Positions 24,089-32,920 of a stretch of 44,686 nucleotides of DNA are shown here, piece by piece. A model generated the notes under the pieces. The model did no database searches. It was given only the letters and a program-made list of their open reading frames with translations, and was not told the DNA's origin. The stretch is from Spirochaetaceae bacterium (GTDB lineage: Bacteria > Spirochaetota > Spirochaetia > Treponematales > Treponemataceae): assembly GCA_017936345.1 (NCBI GenBank), contig JAGBFT010000120.1:1-44686 (forward strand), in the 5' to 3' direction. Positions within the stretch are counted from its first letter, which is position 1. Each line of letters begins with the position of its first letter. Both the position numbers and the translations under genes were made by a program.

Positions 24089-25357
24089 CTATTTTTCGTA
24101 CAGGGGAGGCCGTACTGGCTCTGGAGTGGGAATTGTAGGCTCCGGCTTTAGGGGTTGCTGAATTTCTACTGGTACACGAGCAGTCTGACGGACAGCCACC
24201 TTTACAATGACTGGATGGTTGTAGGTGGTTCTTGTTTCTGGATCCCTTCTTTTTTCAAAACCCAGATAGCTTGTTACATTCCCATCATCATCAAAGGTAA
24301 AGGGAGGATTTTCAAAATACCTCATGGTATCCTGGTTGTATTGAAGAATATTCATATTCAACGAGGTGGAATTTAACTTTCCCTCTGTGTCATAGGAGTA
24401 GCTGTATACAGAGGTATCGTTGTAGCTTTCTTCCCAGTAAATCAGACGGTGGTGAGCGGGAGATACAAAGAGTCCGTTGCAATGGCGACGATATTCCAAA
24501 CCAGCCAGGTGGACATAACCGGGGGTAGAAAAGAATACGCTTCCATCCTCGTATACAAACATTTCCGTGGAACCATTTTCCAAGGTAAACTTAAACTCAC
24601 CAAAGGTAAAATCCTGTGCCTCCGCAGAAAAACGCAACACCCGACCATCGCCCCTAAATGCAATGGGGCTGCAAGCCTTGGTAAAGTACAGGACATCATC
24701 CACCGTAACCATACAAATATCCTCTGGAGAAACAGAGGAAAGCATACCGTTGGGATGGAGCGCCATCACGGAGCCTTCTTGGGGATAAATCTTACCGATG
24801 GAGGAATCCAAGGGTTCGGACTTACTGACAGTAAAGGACTGAATTGTTCCATTTTCATGAAAGAACATTCTATATCCAGTACGGGCAGAAACAACACCGG
24901 ACTTTACCTTTACCTGACAATCCTCCGCCAACTCCACAGAAGAGGGAATCCAATTGTCATAAAAAGTAATAGGCTTTGCGGCCACCTTGATGCGGCCTAC
25001 GGAACCGGTGACATCTGTTGCCTTGGCCAGCTCCATTTCTTCCACAGCCCCCGACTCATAAAACGAAATGGGAGAAGCAGTGTATGGCAATATTCCCACA
25101 GGACTATCATAATCGCCAGGAGTTGCCGGCTGAAATTCCTTGATGGCCCCGCTCTCGTAGAAAAAAACTTCTTCCACTGCTTCCAAAGCTCCCAAGGGTG
25201 TATTTAGGACAGTAGCCTCTTTCAGCCGTACATACACAATCTTTCCATTGCTTTGGCGGACATCTGTAATGCGGGCATCGCTTCCTTCTGGCAAGGGAAC
25301 GGCAAAACCAAACATTGCACAACACCCCAGCAATACAAACAATAGATTTCTTTTCAT
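24089..25357 (-). CDS. Exported FYENG-type repeat protein
   Basis: The 422-residue protein has a signal peptide (about residues 1-20). Residues 60-280 hold about seven copies of a beta unit with a core like aromatic-F-Y-E-S/N-G-x-I/V. Examples are 'VFFYESGAIKEF', 'ISFYESGAVEEM', 'MFFHENGTIQSF', 'MALHPNGMLSSV' and 'MFVYEDGSVFFS', spaced about 30-45 residues apart. Such short repeats resemble MORN or antidote-type repeats but the function is unknown. The C-terminus is Pro/Glu-rich. The gene follows manC by 15 bases with AGGAGG within the manC end, so they form an operon. Its stop is 3 bases from the end of the convergent regulator gene. Confidence 0.7.
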   Translation of the reverse strand: MKRNLLFVLLGCCAMFGFAVPLPEGSDARITDVRQSNGKIVYVRLKEATVLNTPLGALEAVEEVFFYESGAIKEFQPATPGDYDSPVGILPYTASPISFYESGAVEEMELAKATDVTGSVGRIKVAAKPITFYDNWIPSSVELAEDCQVKVKSGVVSARTGYRMFFHENGTIQSFTVSKSEPLDSSIGKIYPQEGSVMALHPNGMLSSVSPEDICMVTVDDVLYFTKACSPIAFRGDGRVLRFSAEAQDFTFGEFKFTLENGSTEMFVYEDGSVFFSTPGYVHLAGLEYRRHCNGLFVSPAHHRLIYWEESYNDTSVYSYSYDTEGKLNSTSLNMNILQYNQDTMRYFENPPFTFDDDGNVTSYLGFEKRRDPETRTTYNHPVIVKVAVRQTARVPVEIQQPLKPEPTIPTPEPVRPPLYEK

Positions 25358-25372
25358 ACATAACCTCCTGCT

Positions 25373-26785
25373 CTAACATCTTCCGTAACGGTCTTCAAAA
25401 CGAATGATATCATCTTCTTCCAAATAAGGACCAGACTGCACCTCAATCAACTCCAAGGGAACCTTTCCGGGATTTTCCAAGGCGTGGATTGTTCCCAGAG
25501 GGATAAAGGTAGACTGATTCTCTCCCAACAAGAGTTCTTGGTCTCCGTTTCGTACCAGGGCTGTACCAGATACAACAATCCAGTGCTCCGCACGGTGGTA
25601 ATGCATTTGAACAGAAAGCTTTGCACCGGGTTTAACCGTAATATGCTTTACCTTGTAGCGATGTCCCCGTTCTATAGCCTCGTAGCTACCCCAAGGACGC
25701 ACACCTACTTGGTTTTCCTCTACACTGCTATGCCGCTCCTGCCGCTTGAGTTCTTCCACAATGTCCTTTACACCCTGGACATGATTTCTGTCCGCCACTA
25801 AGACTGCATCCTTTGTTTCTACCACCACGGCATCCCGTAATCCAACAGTGGCAACCAAACGTCCCTGGCTATAAATATAGGAGCTTTCAGTGTCGTGAGT
25901 AAGAACGTCTCCAAAAATCACGTTCTGATTCGCATCCTTTTCGTTCACTTCCCACAGGGCAGACCAGGCTCCAACATCGTTCCAGCCTGCATCCAGAGGA
26001 ATGAGCTTGCCCTTGCTTGTCTTTTCCATAACAGCATAGTCTATGGAACAAGATGGACTTGCAGCAAAGGAAGCCTTATCTAGACGAATAAAATCTACAT
26101 CAACGGCAGCCTTATCAAAGGCTTGTTCTACGCTGGTAAAAATTTCTGGTTCAAATCGATTTAATTCACCAAGGTAGGTGGATGCCTTGAACACAAACAT
26201 TCCGCTGTTCCAAAAGTATTCACCACTGTCCAGGTATTTTTGTGCAGTAGGTCTATCGGGTTTTTCTACAAATCTATCTATGGGAAATACAGATTCCCCG
26301 GATTTTACGGCAGCCTTGATGTAGCCATAGCCTGTTTCTGGGGCAGTTGGCGCAATACCAAAGGTTACGAGAGAGCCTTCAGCAGCTGTTTTACAAGCCA
26401 ATTCCAGTGCTGTAGCCAAAACCTCCTTGTTCTGGATTACATGGTCTGACGGCAATACCACCATCACCGCATCCTTATCCAACTGCTGGGCCTTAAAAGC
26501 TCCTGCCGCAATGGCTGGAGCGGTATTTCGGCCTAAAGGTTCCAAAATGATAAAAGGATTCTTTACATCTATCTGAGCAAGCTGGTCGGCTACAATAAAA
26601 CGATGGCTTTCATTACAGATTACAACAGGGGACTCAACCCGTATATTTGTCAAACGCAACAAGGTTTCCTGAATCATTGTATTCTGGGAAGTAAGGGACA
26701 AGAACTGTTTGGGATATTGACTGCGAGACAAGGGCCACAAGCGGGTTCCTGCACCACCAGATAAAATTACGGGTATAATTGTCAT
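25373..26785 (-). CDS. manC: Mannose-1-phosphate guanylyltransferase / mannose-6-phosphate isomerase
   Basis: The 470-residue protein has the length and both domains of type II PMI/GMP enzymes. Residues 1-285 hold the nucleotidyltransferase with 'LSGGAGTRLWPLSRSQYPKQ' (8-27) and 'FVEKP' (about 168). Residues 345-465 are the cupin isomerase domain with 'RPWGSYEAIERGHRYKVK' and 'QMHYHRAEHWIVVSG', including the metal-binding residues. It makes GDP-mannose from mannose-1-phosphate and interconverts fructose-6-phosphate and mannose-6-phosphate. GDP-mannose feeds polysaccharides or GDP-fucose. AGGAG precedes the ATG. Confidence 0.95.
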   Translation of the reverse strand: MTIIPVILSGGAGTRLWPLSRSQYPKQFLSLTSQNTMIQETLLRLTNIRVESPVVICNESHRFIVADQLAQIDVKNPFIILEPLGRNTAPAIAAGAFKAQQLDKDAVMVVLPSDHVIQNKEVLATALELACKTAAEGSLVTFGIAPTAPETGYGYIKAAVKSGESVFPIDRFVEKPDRPTAQKYLDSGEYFWNSGMFVFKASTYLGELNRFEPEIFTSVEQAFDKAAVDVDFIRLDKASFAASPSCSIDYAVMEKTSKGKLIPLDAGWNDVGAWSALWEVNEKDANQNVIFGDVLTHDTESSYIYSQGRLVATVGLRDAVVVETKDAVLVADRNHVQGVKDIVEELKRQERHSSVEENQVGVRPWGSYEAIERGHRYKVKHITVKPGAKLSVQMHYHRAEHWIVVSGTALVRNGDQELLLGENQSTFIPLGTIHALENPGKVPLELIEVQSGPYLEEDDIIRFEDRYGRC

Positions 26786-26837
26786 AAAAACTCCTATTCA
26801 TCAAGTATACCAGCCATAAGATGTTCTGTAAAGTTTT

Positions 26838-27764
26838 CTAAAAGTAGGAATTAAGAAATGAATCCACCCGTTTCCAATATGTCTCCGGGTCTTTTTCCCG
26901 AGACTTTGCGTGACCAGCCCCCGCCACAACAAATATATCCTTGGGGCAGGCGGCAACATTATATATCTCATCCAACATTTCAAAGGGGACAAAGCCATCT
27001 TCTTCTCCATGGATAAAAAGGGTGGGAGTAGAGGATTGGGCTACAGCAGCAAGACAATCCACTTCTGAAAAGAAATAATTTGCCCGTATCTTTGTTACAA
27101 GGGAGGTAAGCGGAATGAGGGGAAAGGGTGGCAGCCCAAAAAGCTCTTTTAACTGGTGAGTAAATTCGTCTGTAAGGGTTGTGTACCCACAATCAGCAAC
27201 ACTAGCCCTTACATTTACCGGCAGGCTTTTAGAACCAGTAAGAAGCATGGTAGTAGCCGCTCCCATGGAAACACCATGAAGCAAAACATCTGCATTTAGG
27301 TCCAAACCGATGATAAGGGAGAGCCATCCAAGCATGTCCTGACTCTCCAATCCACCCATGCCAATGTACCTTCCCTCACTTTCTCCATGGGCACGGTGAT
27401 GGGGTACCAGGATGTTCCATCCCTGCTGATGGTAACGAAGAGCGTAGTGAGCCATTCCTGTAGGACCGGCCTTATAGCCGTGAATTAAAAGAGCATATTT
27501 TTTTGTAGGTGTGGGAGCAGGAATAAAGTAGGCCTTTAAATTCAGCCCGTCATGGCTTTCTATGGACTTTAGCTGCCCGTTTTGCACCAGCCATTCTTCT
27601 GGAGAACCGGGATTTATCTCTGGAACCTCCGCACTGGCTCCATGCTCAAACTCTGTGTCCAGAGCATAGGCGAACATATAGAAGGCTCCACCAATAATTC
27701 CAACTACCAATAAAACACAGAAACCGATAACAACATAAACTATAATTTTCACTGACTTTATCAT
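26838..27764 (-). CDS. Membrane-anchored alpha/beta hydrolase (copy A)
   Basis: The 308-residue protein has one N-terminal membrane helix (about 7-30). The catalytic domain has 'LLIHGYKAG' as oxyanion loop, nucleophile S166 in 'LHGVSMGAAT', acid D256 in 'IHGEEDGFVP' and H285 in 'GAGHAKS'. It is related to lysophospholipase/peptidase S9-type hydrolases such as the YqkD group; the substrate is unknown. The neighbouring gene upstream is a paralogue with the same layout, indicating tandem duplication. The catalytic triad is intact. Confidence 0.87.
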   Translation of the reverse strand: MIKSVKIIVYVVIGFCVLLVVGIIGGAFYMFAYALDTEFEHGASAEVPEINPGSPEEWLVQNGQLKSIESHDGLNLKAYFIPAPTPTKKYALLIHGYKAGPTGMAHYALRYHQQGWNILVPHHRAHGESEGRYIGMGGLESQDMLGWLSLIIGLDLNADVLLHGVSMGAATTMLLTGSKSLPVNVRASVADCGYTTLTDEFTHQLKELFGLPPFPLIPLTSLVTKIRANYFFSEVDCLAAVAQSSTPTLFIHGEEDGFVPFEMLDEIYNVAACPKDIFVVAGAGHAKSREKDPETYWKRVDSFLNSYF

Positions 27765-27784
27765 ATGTTCAATATACTAAAAAA

Positions 27785-28786
27785 TCAGTTTGATTCAAAG
27801 CGGACCAAGTTTGCAGAGGACGATATTTTTTCTTTGTTGGGAGAAAAAAATCTATCCACAAAGAATTCCACCGTTGACCAGTACAGCTGTGGATTAACAA
27901 GCCGTGCCTGAGCGTGAGCCGCTTCTGGTACAACCAACTTTATCTTGGGGCAGGTGGCAGCACCGTATAGTTCCTCCAGCATCCAAAATGGGACAAAGTC
28001 ATCTCTTCTTCCATGGATAAAAAGGATGGGGATTTCTGACTGGGAAACAGCCTCCACACAATTTACCTCCTCCAAAAAGTAACCAGATTGAATACGGTTT
28101 AGAAGCGAGGCAAAGGAAAGGAAGGGCTGGGCGGTAAAACCCATGACAGGAGCAATCTTATCCAGAAACTCATCCCTTACACTGGTGTAACCGCAATCCT
28201 CAACAGCTGCCACCACATTTTCTGGCAGGGAAGGAGAACCGCAAGCCATCATGACAGTTGCCGCCCCCATGGAAACACCATGCAAAAGCACCTGGGCTTG
28301 AGAATCATGTTCAACTAGCTGCTGTATCCACATAATAAGGTCTTCATGCTCCTTCCAGCCCATAGTAATGAAGCGTCCCTCGCTATAACCGTGGCTACGG
28401 TGATCAAGAACAAGCACATTCCAGCCAGCCCTATGATAGACATAGGCATATTCTGCCATAGACAGGGCAGAGTTTCTGTATCCATGGCAAAGAATAACGT
28501 ACAAATCGGAGGGCTTTGAGGCTGGAATATAGTAGGCATGAAGCTCCAATCCATCTTCTGATAAAAGTTGCTGATGGGAAGAAGCCAGCAGCATCCATTC
28601 CCTGTGTACAGCCTGTTGACCAGTGGCTGGATCCTTGGAGTTCATTTCTGCTGGAAAAATCACCCCATAGCTTTGCGTATCAAGAACAAACACAAGGGTG
28701 TAGTGGGCTATAACAAAAAGCAGGATAAAAAAGGTTAGAAATAGGGTAGAAATTACTGTAAGTGTAATTTTTGTTATGTTCTTCAT
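27785..28786 (-). CDS. Membrane-anchored alpha/beta hydrolase (copy B)
   Basis: With the ATG at 28786 the protein has 333 residues. It has one N-terminal membrane helix (about 8-30). The triad is S172 in 'LHGVSMGAAT', D262 in 'IHGRRDDFVP' and H291 in 'EAAHAQAR'. Shared blocks with copy A include 'EDCGYTSVRDEF' against 'ADCGYTTLTDEF'. The frame extends to a further ATG at 28822, but no ribosome-binding site supports it and the protein would gain a non-hydrophobic tail. The gap to copy A is 20 bases, so they are one transcript. Reaction class is clear, substrate is not. Confidence 0.87.
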   Translation of the reverse strand: MKNITKITLTVISTLFLTFFILLFVIAHYTLVFVLDTQSYGVIFPAEMNSKDPATGQQAVHREWMLLASSHQQLLSEDGLELHAYYIPASKPSDLYVILCHGYRNSALSMAEYAYVYHRAGWNVLVLDHRSHGYSEGRFITMGWKEHEDLIMWIQQLVEHDSQAQVLLHGVSMGAATVMMACGSPSLPENVVAAVEDCGYTSVRDEFLDKIAPVMGFTAQPFLSFASLLNRIQSGYFLEEVNCVEAVSQSEIPILFIHGRRDDFVPFWMLEELYGAATCPKIKLVVPEAAHAQARLVNPQLYWSTVEFFVDRFFSPNKEKISSSANLVRFESN

Positions 28787-28896
28787 ACCCCAAAATATAG
28801 GTGGTAGATGACCTGAATGCAAAAAAAACAGCCTTTACTGGGATGCTAGCCAAGCCATGCACAACATAAGAAAATTGATAATTTTATATATTTTTC

Positions 28897-28925
28897 TTGG
28901 TATTTTTATATGATTATGCTATCAT
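28897..28925 (+). promoter_or_regulatory. Predicted promoter of the chemoreceptor gene
   Basis: TTGGTA (28897-28902) and TATCAT (28920-28925) are 17 bases apart in an AT-rich stretch, 33 bases before the likely ATG at 28958. This would exclude the longer reading frame that begins at 28910. Confidence 0.4.
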
Positions 28926-28957
28926 TGCTGGAGAATGAAATCAAAGAGAGAGTATCT

Positions 28958-30802
28958 ATGAAATTTTTTGCGTCTTATAGATTCAAATTTATTTTGGCAG
29001 TTGTAGCCTTAATTTTTACTGTAGTCTTGGTACTTGCATTTATGGCAATCCGTATGATTGAAGACAATGCCATGGGGGTATTCCATGAGCGCTCTCACAT
29101 TGCCATGAATCAGGCTTCGCAATACATGGATGTGGAAAAAATTGCACAGCTGGCAGTCACCCTAGATGAAAATGACCCCTATTATATAGAAACCTGCGCG
29201 GCCTTGTGGGATGTTCGGGTAACCCATGGCTGCAACTACATCTATGCCATGCTTCCTGTCCCTGGAACAAAGAATGATTTTATGTACGTCCTGGATGGTA
29301 GCGCTGAATATATTGACGGAAAACTTGTGCCTACCGAAGAATATTCTCCCATCGGTACTGTGGAAGACATTACCAGCTATGGAGAATATCCATGGATTTG
29401 CATGAACGAAAAAGAATTGATTACATCGGACATGGGATACTACGAGATTTGGGGCTGGAACACAAGTGTATACCTGCCATTGGTGGATAAAAACGGAAAG
29501 TCTATTGGGTTTCTTGCCTGTGACTACGATGTAACGGATTTGGCAGAAAACTTAAATAAAACTTATTTTACCTTGGGACTGTTGGCGGCCGGAATCGGGG
29601 TGGTAGGTGTTCTCTTTCTATTGTTGTATATAATGCACTTTTTTCACCGTATGGAAGGTGTTACTTCTGCCATGCAAAACCTGTCTGGTGGAGCAAGGGA
29701 TTTATCCGCTCGGCTTCCTGTCCGTGGAACAAGCGAGTTGGATGTTTTGGCAGATGCCTGCAATCAAATGATGGGGCAGCTGCAAGAAATGGTAAAGACA
29801 ATTCTCGTCTCCCTTTCATCTCTTACAGAAAATAGTTCAAAGCTTTCTGTGCAAAATAAGGATACCTTGAAGTTGATTGAGGATGCCGAGCGTGCTGTGC
29901 GAGATATTTTTACCAAGGCAGAAAATCAAAACACTCTTACAGAGTCGGTAAATCACGGAATTGAACAGGTAAACAAGGCTGTCATTCAGTTGGACGAAAA
30001 GATTGAACAACAAATTGCTGCTGTAATCCAGTCTTCCGGTGCGGTAGAAGAAATTACAGCCAACATTTCTTCTGTAGACAATAGCATTGGTCGTATTTCC
30101 AAGGAATACACCGAGATTGTGGCGGAAACTGCCCGAGGCAAGGAAAAGCAGGATGATGTTACAACCAAAATCGACATCATTCAAAGACAGGCCGTGGGCT
30201 TGGCAGAAGCCAATGAGGTGATTTCCCATATTGCCGAGCAAACAAACCTTCTTGCCATGAACGCTGCCATTGAGGCGGCCCATGCAGGAGATGCAGGCAA
30301 GGGCTTTTCCGTTGTTGCTGATGAAATTCGTTCCTTGGCAGAAACATCTTCCGAACAAACAAAGGCCATTATGACCTTGATTACAGATATCCAGGGTGCT
30401 GTGGGTGGAATTGTAGAAGCCTCCTATGGTAGCTCCCAGGCATTTAGTCAGCTGGGGGAAAAGATAACCACCTTGGATCACTCCTTGCAAGAGGTTCGTG
30501 CTGGAATGGAAGAGCAAAATCGTGGCGCTCAGGATATTATGGACATGATGCGGGTGTTGAATTCTGTTGCAGCCGCACTTTCAGATTCTTCCCAGCAGAT
30601 GAGGCATGAGGCTAGTTCTGTTGCAAGGCAGATTGTCCAGTTGAGGGATTATTCCCAGGATATCCTTACCAGTGGCAGCCGTACCTCGAACCAACTTTCC
30701 CAAATGTCTGTCTTTGCCCAAGAAGCATCTGGTCAGTCTCAGGAAAATGTCAGCCTGGTTGGAAGTGTACAATCTCTCATTTCCAGCTTTAAGGTAGACT
30801 GA
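28958..30802 (+). CDS. Methyl-accepting chemotaxis protein
   Basis: About 614 residues. A first membrane helix (10-32) and second (about 207-230) enclose a periplasmic dCache-like sensor, followed by a HAMP linker. The signalling hairpin tip is '[18 protein letters not shown]', at about 426-445, with the expected E-x-x-N and A-I-E-A-A-R/H-A pattern. Long heptad helices with Gln/Glu pairs before and after provide methylation sites. It senses a ligand outside the cell and signals through CheW/CheA to the flagellar motor. ATG 28958 is chosen over 28910 from the promoter position and a purine-rich site upstream. The ligand is unknown. Confidence 0.93.
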   Translation: MKFFASYRFKFILAVVALIFTVVLVLAFMAIRMIEDNAMGVFHERSHIAMNQASQYMDVEKIAQLAVTLDENDPYYIETCAALWDVRVTHGCNYIYAMLPVPGTKNDFMYVLDGSAEYIDGKLVPTEEYSPIGTVEDITSYGEYPWICMNEKELITSDMGYYEIWGWNTSVYLPLVDKNGKSIGFLACDYDVTDLAENLNKTYFTLGLLAAGIGVVGVLFLLLYIMHFFHRMEGVTSAMQNLSGGARDLSARLPVRGTSELDVLADACNQMMGQLQEMVKTILVSLSSLTENSSKLSVQNKDTLKLIEDAERAVRDIFTKAENQNTLTESVNHGIEQVNKAVIQLDEKIEQQIAAVIQSSGAVEEITANISSVDNSIGRISKEYTEIVAETARGKEKQDDVTTKIDIIQRQAVGLAEANEVISHIAEQTNLLAMNAAIEAAHAGDAGKGFSVVADEIRSLAETSSEQTKAIMTLITDIQGAVGGIVEASYGSSQAFSQLGEKITTLDHSLQEVRAGMEEQNRGAQDIMDMMRVLNSVAAALSDSSQQMRHEASSVARQIVQLRDYSQDILTSGSRTSNQLSQMSVFAQEASGQSQENVSLVGSVQSLISSFKVD

Positions 30803-30923
30803 GCGACTGTCTACCACAGTCCAGGTGGTTGCTAGAATCCTGGGTTCTTACCCTGCCAAGCTTGCCTCATCTATCTTGACTCAATCGATAATATTTTATA
30901 GAATATAGGCAAGGGGACTTGAT
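30803..30923. other. Intergenic region before the hydrogen operon
   Basis: The 121-base stretch holds the operon promoter at its 3' end. Near its start a 6-base inverted repeat, GACTGT-N5-ACAGTC (30805-30821), could be an operator or a weak termination hairpin for the chemoreceptor transcript. No small gene is seen. Confidence 0.4.
30876..30904 (+). promoter_or_regulatory. Predicted promoter of the hydrogen operon
   Basis: TTGACT (30876-30881) and TAGAAT (30899-30904) are 17 bases apart. The first gene starts at 30924 with an AAGGGG site before it. Five genes on the same strand follow with short gaps. Confidence 0.6.
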
Positions 30924-31169
30924 ATGATTACAGTTACAGTTTGTATGGGCAGCTCTTGCTTTAGTCGTGGGAATTCTGCAACTGCGGAAGCTATACAACG
31001 GTACATTGCTGAAAAAAAACTGCAAGATAAGGTTGCCATTAGAGGTTGTCTTTGTGAAAGCGAATGCAAGAACGGACCGAATATCAGGATTGATGACACC
31101 TTGTATGCCAATGTCTCCGCCGATATGGCCATTGATATTATCTCCCGTCAAGTGGAGGCTCTTTTATGA
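30924..31169 (+). CDS. Thioredoxin-like [2Fe-2S] ferredoxin, first copy
   Basis: The 81-residue protein has Cys7, Cys12, Cys44 and Cys48 in the C-x4-C ... C-x3-C order of the thioredoxin-like [2Fe-2S] family (as in NuoE and HndA). An additional Cys42 is present in 'GCLCESECKNGP'. It is only the cluster domain, without the NuoE helical part, so it is a small electron carrier. It probably passes electrons to or from the sensor protein encoded next, whose ATG overlaps its TGA (ATGA). Translational coupling implies matched production. Confidence 0.88.
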   Translation: MITVTVCMGSSCFSRGNSATAEAIQRYIAEKKLQDKVAIRGCLCESECKNGPNIRIDDTLYANVSADMAIDIISRQVEALL

Positions 31170-32920
31170 CAGTACATCCCCCCATTCACACTGAACCTAC
31201 CCAATGTCAGGATTGTTACAAATGCATTCGCCACTGTCCTGTAAAGGCAATTCGTGTGGAAAACAATCATGCAAAGATTATTCCAGAGCTCTGTGTATTC
31301 TGCGGCCAATGTGTTATTGATTGTCCTGCTCATGCCAAGCAAACTCGAGAGGATAGGCAGCGTGTCTTGCACCTTTTGAGTGAAAGAAAGCAGGTTTTTG
31401 TATCTTTGGCTCCTTCCTTTGTGTCTGAGTTTTCTGATTATACCACACAGGAATTGATAGCTGTTTTGAAAAAACTTGGTTTTGCTGGAGTTTCTGAGAC
31501 AGCCCTGGGTGCAGACTTGGTTTCTGCCCAATTGGCCAAAGACCTGGAGGAGGCTGTAGCCAATCCCCAGGGGCAACAGCTTTTCTTGTCTTCTGCCTGC
31601 CCAGCTGTAGTGGAGTACATAAAATTGTATCAGCCTGAATTGGCTCCCTTTATTACCGACAGGGCTTCTCCCTTGTTGGCTCACGCCCGTTACCTCCGCC
31701 AGGAATACGGAAAGGATATTGGTCTGGTCTTTGTTGGCCCCTGCATTGCAAAAAAACGGGAGGCTGATATTTGGCCAGAAATCGATGTGGCCCTTACCTT
31801 TCAAGAACTGCGGGAGTGGATTGAAGAAGTGGGATTCCGTCCTGACAGCGTCATTTCTGTAGGGCAAGAGAACTTGCAGGACTTTGTTCCACGACCTGCA
31901 GCAAAGGGTGTTTTATATCCCATTGATGGAGGAATGATTGCCACCTACAAAAAATACAACCGGCTCGAAAAGGTGCGTTCCATGGCAGTTTCTGGACTCA
32001 CTGAGGTTCAGAGAGCCTTGGATGGATTTAACCCAGAAACCTTGAATGCCCCCGTATTCATGGAGCTCCTGGCTTGCCACGGAGGCTGTATCAATGGGCC
32101 AGGCTCTTCTGTTCAGTCTCCCGGAGCCTTGCGTCGCATCCTTGTAGAAGAATATGCCCAGAATGTGGACAATACCCTGGATGAGAACACCCTCTCAAGG
32201 TCCCCAGCTTTGGAAGGAACCTTGCCGGTAGATTACAGCCAGAACAAAAGGCACAGCGAAGAGGATATTAGGGCAGCACTCCGTTCTGTGGGAAAATACA
32301 ATCTGGAAGATGAGGTGAACTGTGCAAGCTGTGGTTATGATACCTGCCGTTCCTTTGCCAGAGCTGTTCTGGAAAATCGTGCTGAAAAAACAATGTGTGT
32401 CTCTTACATGAGAAAATTGGCACAAAAGAAGGCCAACGGTCTTATTCAGGCTATTCCCAGCGGCGTAGTGATTGTAGACAAAAACTTGAAGATTGTTGAG
32501 TGTAATATGAATTTTGCCCGCCTTATGGGAAAGGACATTGTGGAAATGTATCAGCTGCGGCCAGGTTTGGAGGGTGCGGACTTAACTCGACTCACCTTTG
32601 CCGCCAAGCTCTTTGCCGATGTATTGACACGAAACGGCCCTGATGTTATTGAACGTGACGTGCGGGAAGGAAAGAAAATTTTTCACGTGACTGTCTTTGA
32701 AATTGAGCGGGAAGAAATAGCCGCTGGCGTAATAGAGGACATTACAGTTCCACAAAATCAACGGGAACGTACTATTTCCCAGGCACAAAAGGTTATAGAA
32801 AAGAATCTTTCCGTAGTACAAAAAATTGCCTTCTTGCTGGGAGAAAATGCAGCGGAAACAGAATCCATGCTCAACTCCATTATCCAGTCCTATGGTGACG
32901 GTGAGGAGGATTCCCTGTGA
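31166..32920 (+). CDS. HydS-like [FeFe] hydrogen-sensor protein with PAS domain
   Basis: The protein has 584 residues. Residues 10-60 bind two [4Fe-4S] clusters (C14, C17, C20, C24; C43, C46, C49, C53). Residues 75-325 are the H-cluster domain. All four ligand cysteines remain (C145, C193, C304, C308), but the first Cys of the catalytic T-S-C-C-P loop is Ala144 (S-S-A-C-P). Residues 384-412 hold a further Fe-S motif (C386, C389, C394, C411), and 425-530 form a PAS domain. In known HydS proteins the same Cys-to-Ala change gives slow, sensory enzymes. It likely senses H2 and signals through the PAS part to the phosphatase encoded next. Confidence 0.88.
   Translation: MTVHPPIHTEPTQCQDCYKCIRHCPVKAIRVENNHAKIIPELCVFCGQCVIDCPAHAKQTREDRQRVLHLLSERKQVFVSLAPSFVSEFSDYTTQELIAVLKKLGFAGVSETALGADLVSAQLAKDLEEAVANPQGQQLFLSSACPAVVEYIKLYQPELAPFITDRASPLLAHARYLRQEYGKDIGLVFVGPCIAKKREADIWPEIDVALTFQELREWIEEVGFRPDSVISVGQENLQDFVPRPAAKGVLYPIDGGMIATYKKYNRLEKVRSMAVSGLTEVQRALDGFNPETLNAPVFMELLACHGGCINGPGSSVQSPGALRRILVEEYAQNVDNTLDENTLSRSPALEGTLPVDYSQNKRHSEEDIRAALRSVGKYNLEDEVNCASCGYDTCRSFARAVLENRAEKTMCVSYMRKLAQKKANGLIQAIPSGVVIVDKNLKIVECNMNFARLMGKDIVEMYQLRPGLEGADLTRLTFAAKLFADVLTRNGPDVIERDVREGKKIFHVTVFEIEREEIAAGVIEDITVPQNQRERTISQAQKVIEKNLSVVQKIAFLLGENAAETESMLNSIIQSYGDGEEDSL

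Noticed and set aside
24449..25207. Plus-strand frame of 252 residues inside the exported repeat-protein gene
   Set aside because: Antisense to repeats; composition is Gly/His-rich and no ribosome-binding site precedes it.
29837..30517. Minus-strand frame of 226 residues inside the chemoreceptor gene
   Set aside because: Repetitive Leu/Phe/Asn composition is the antisense shadow of heptad-repeat coding DNA.
31148..31867. Minus-strand frame of 239 residues inside the sensor gene
   Set aside because: Antisense to a clear Fe-S protein; no start signals or recognisable domains.
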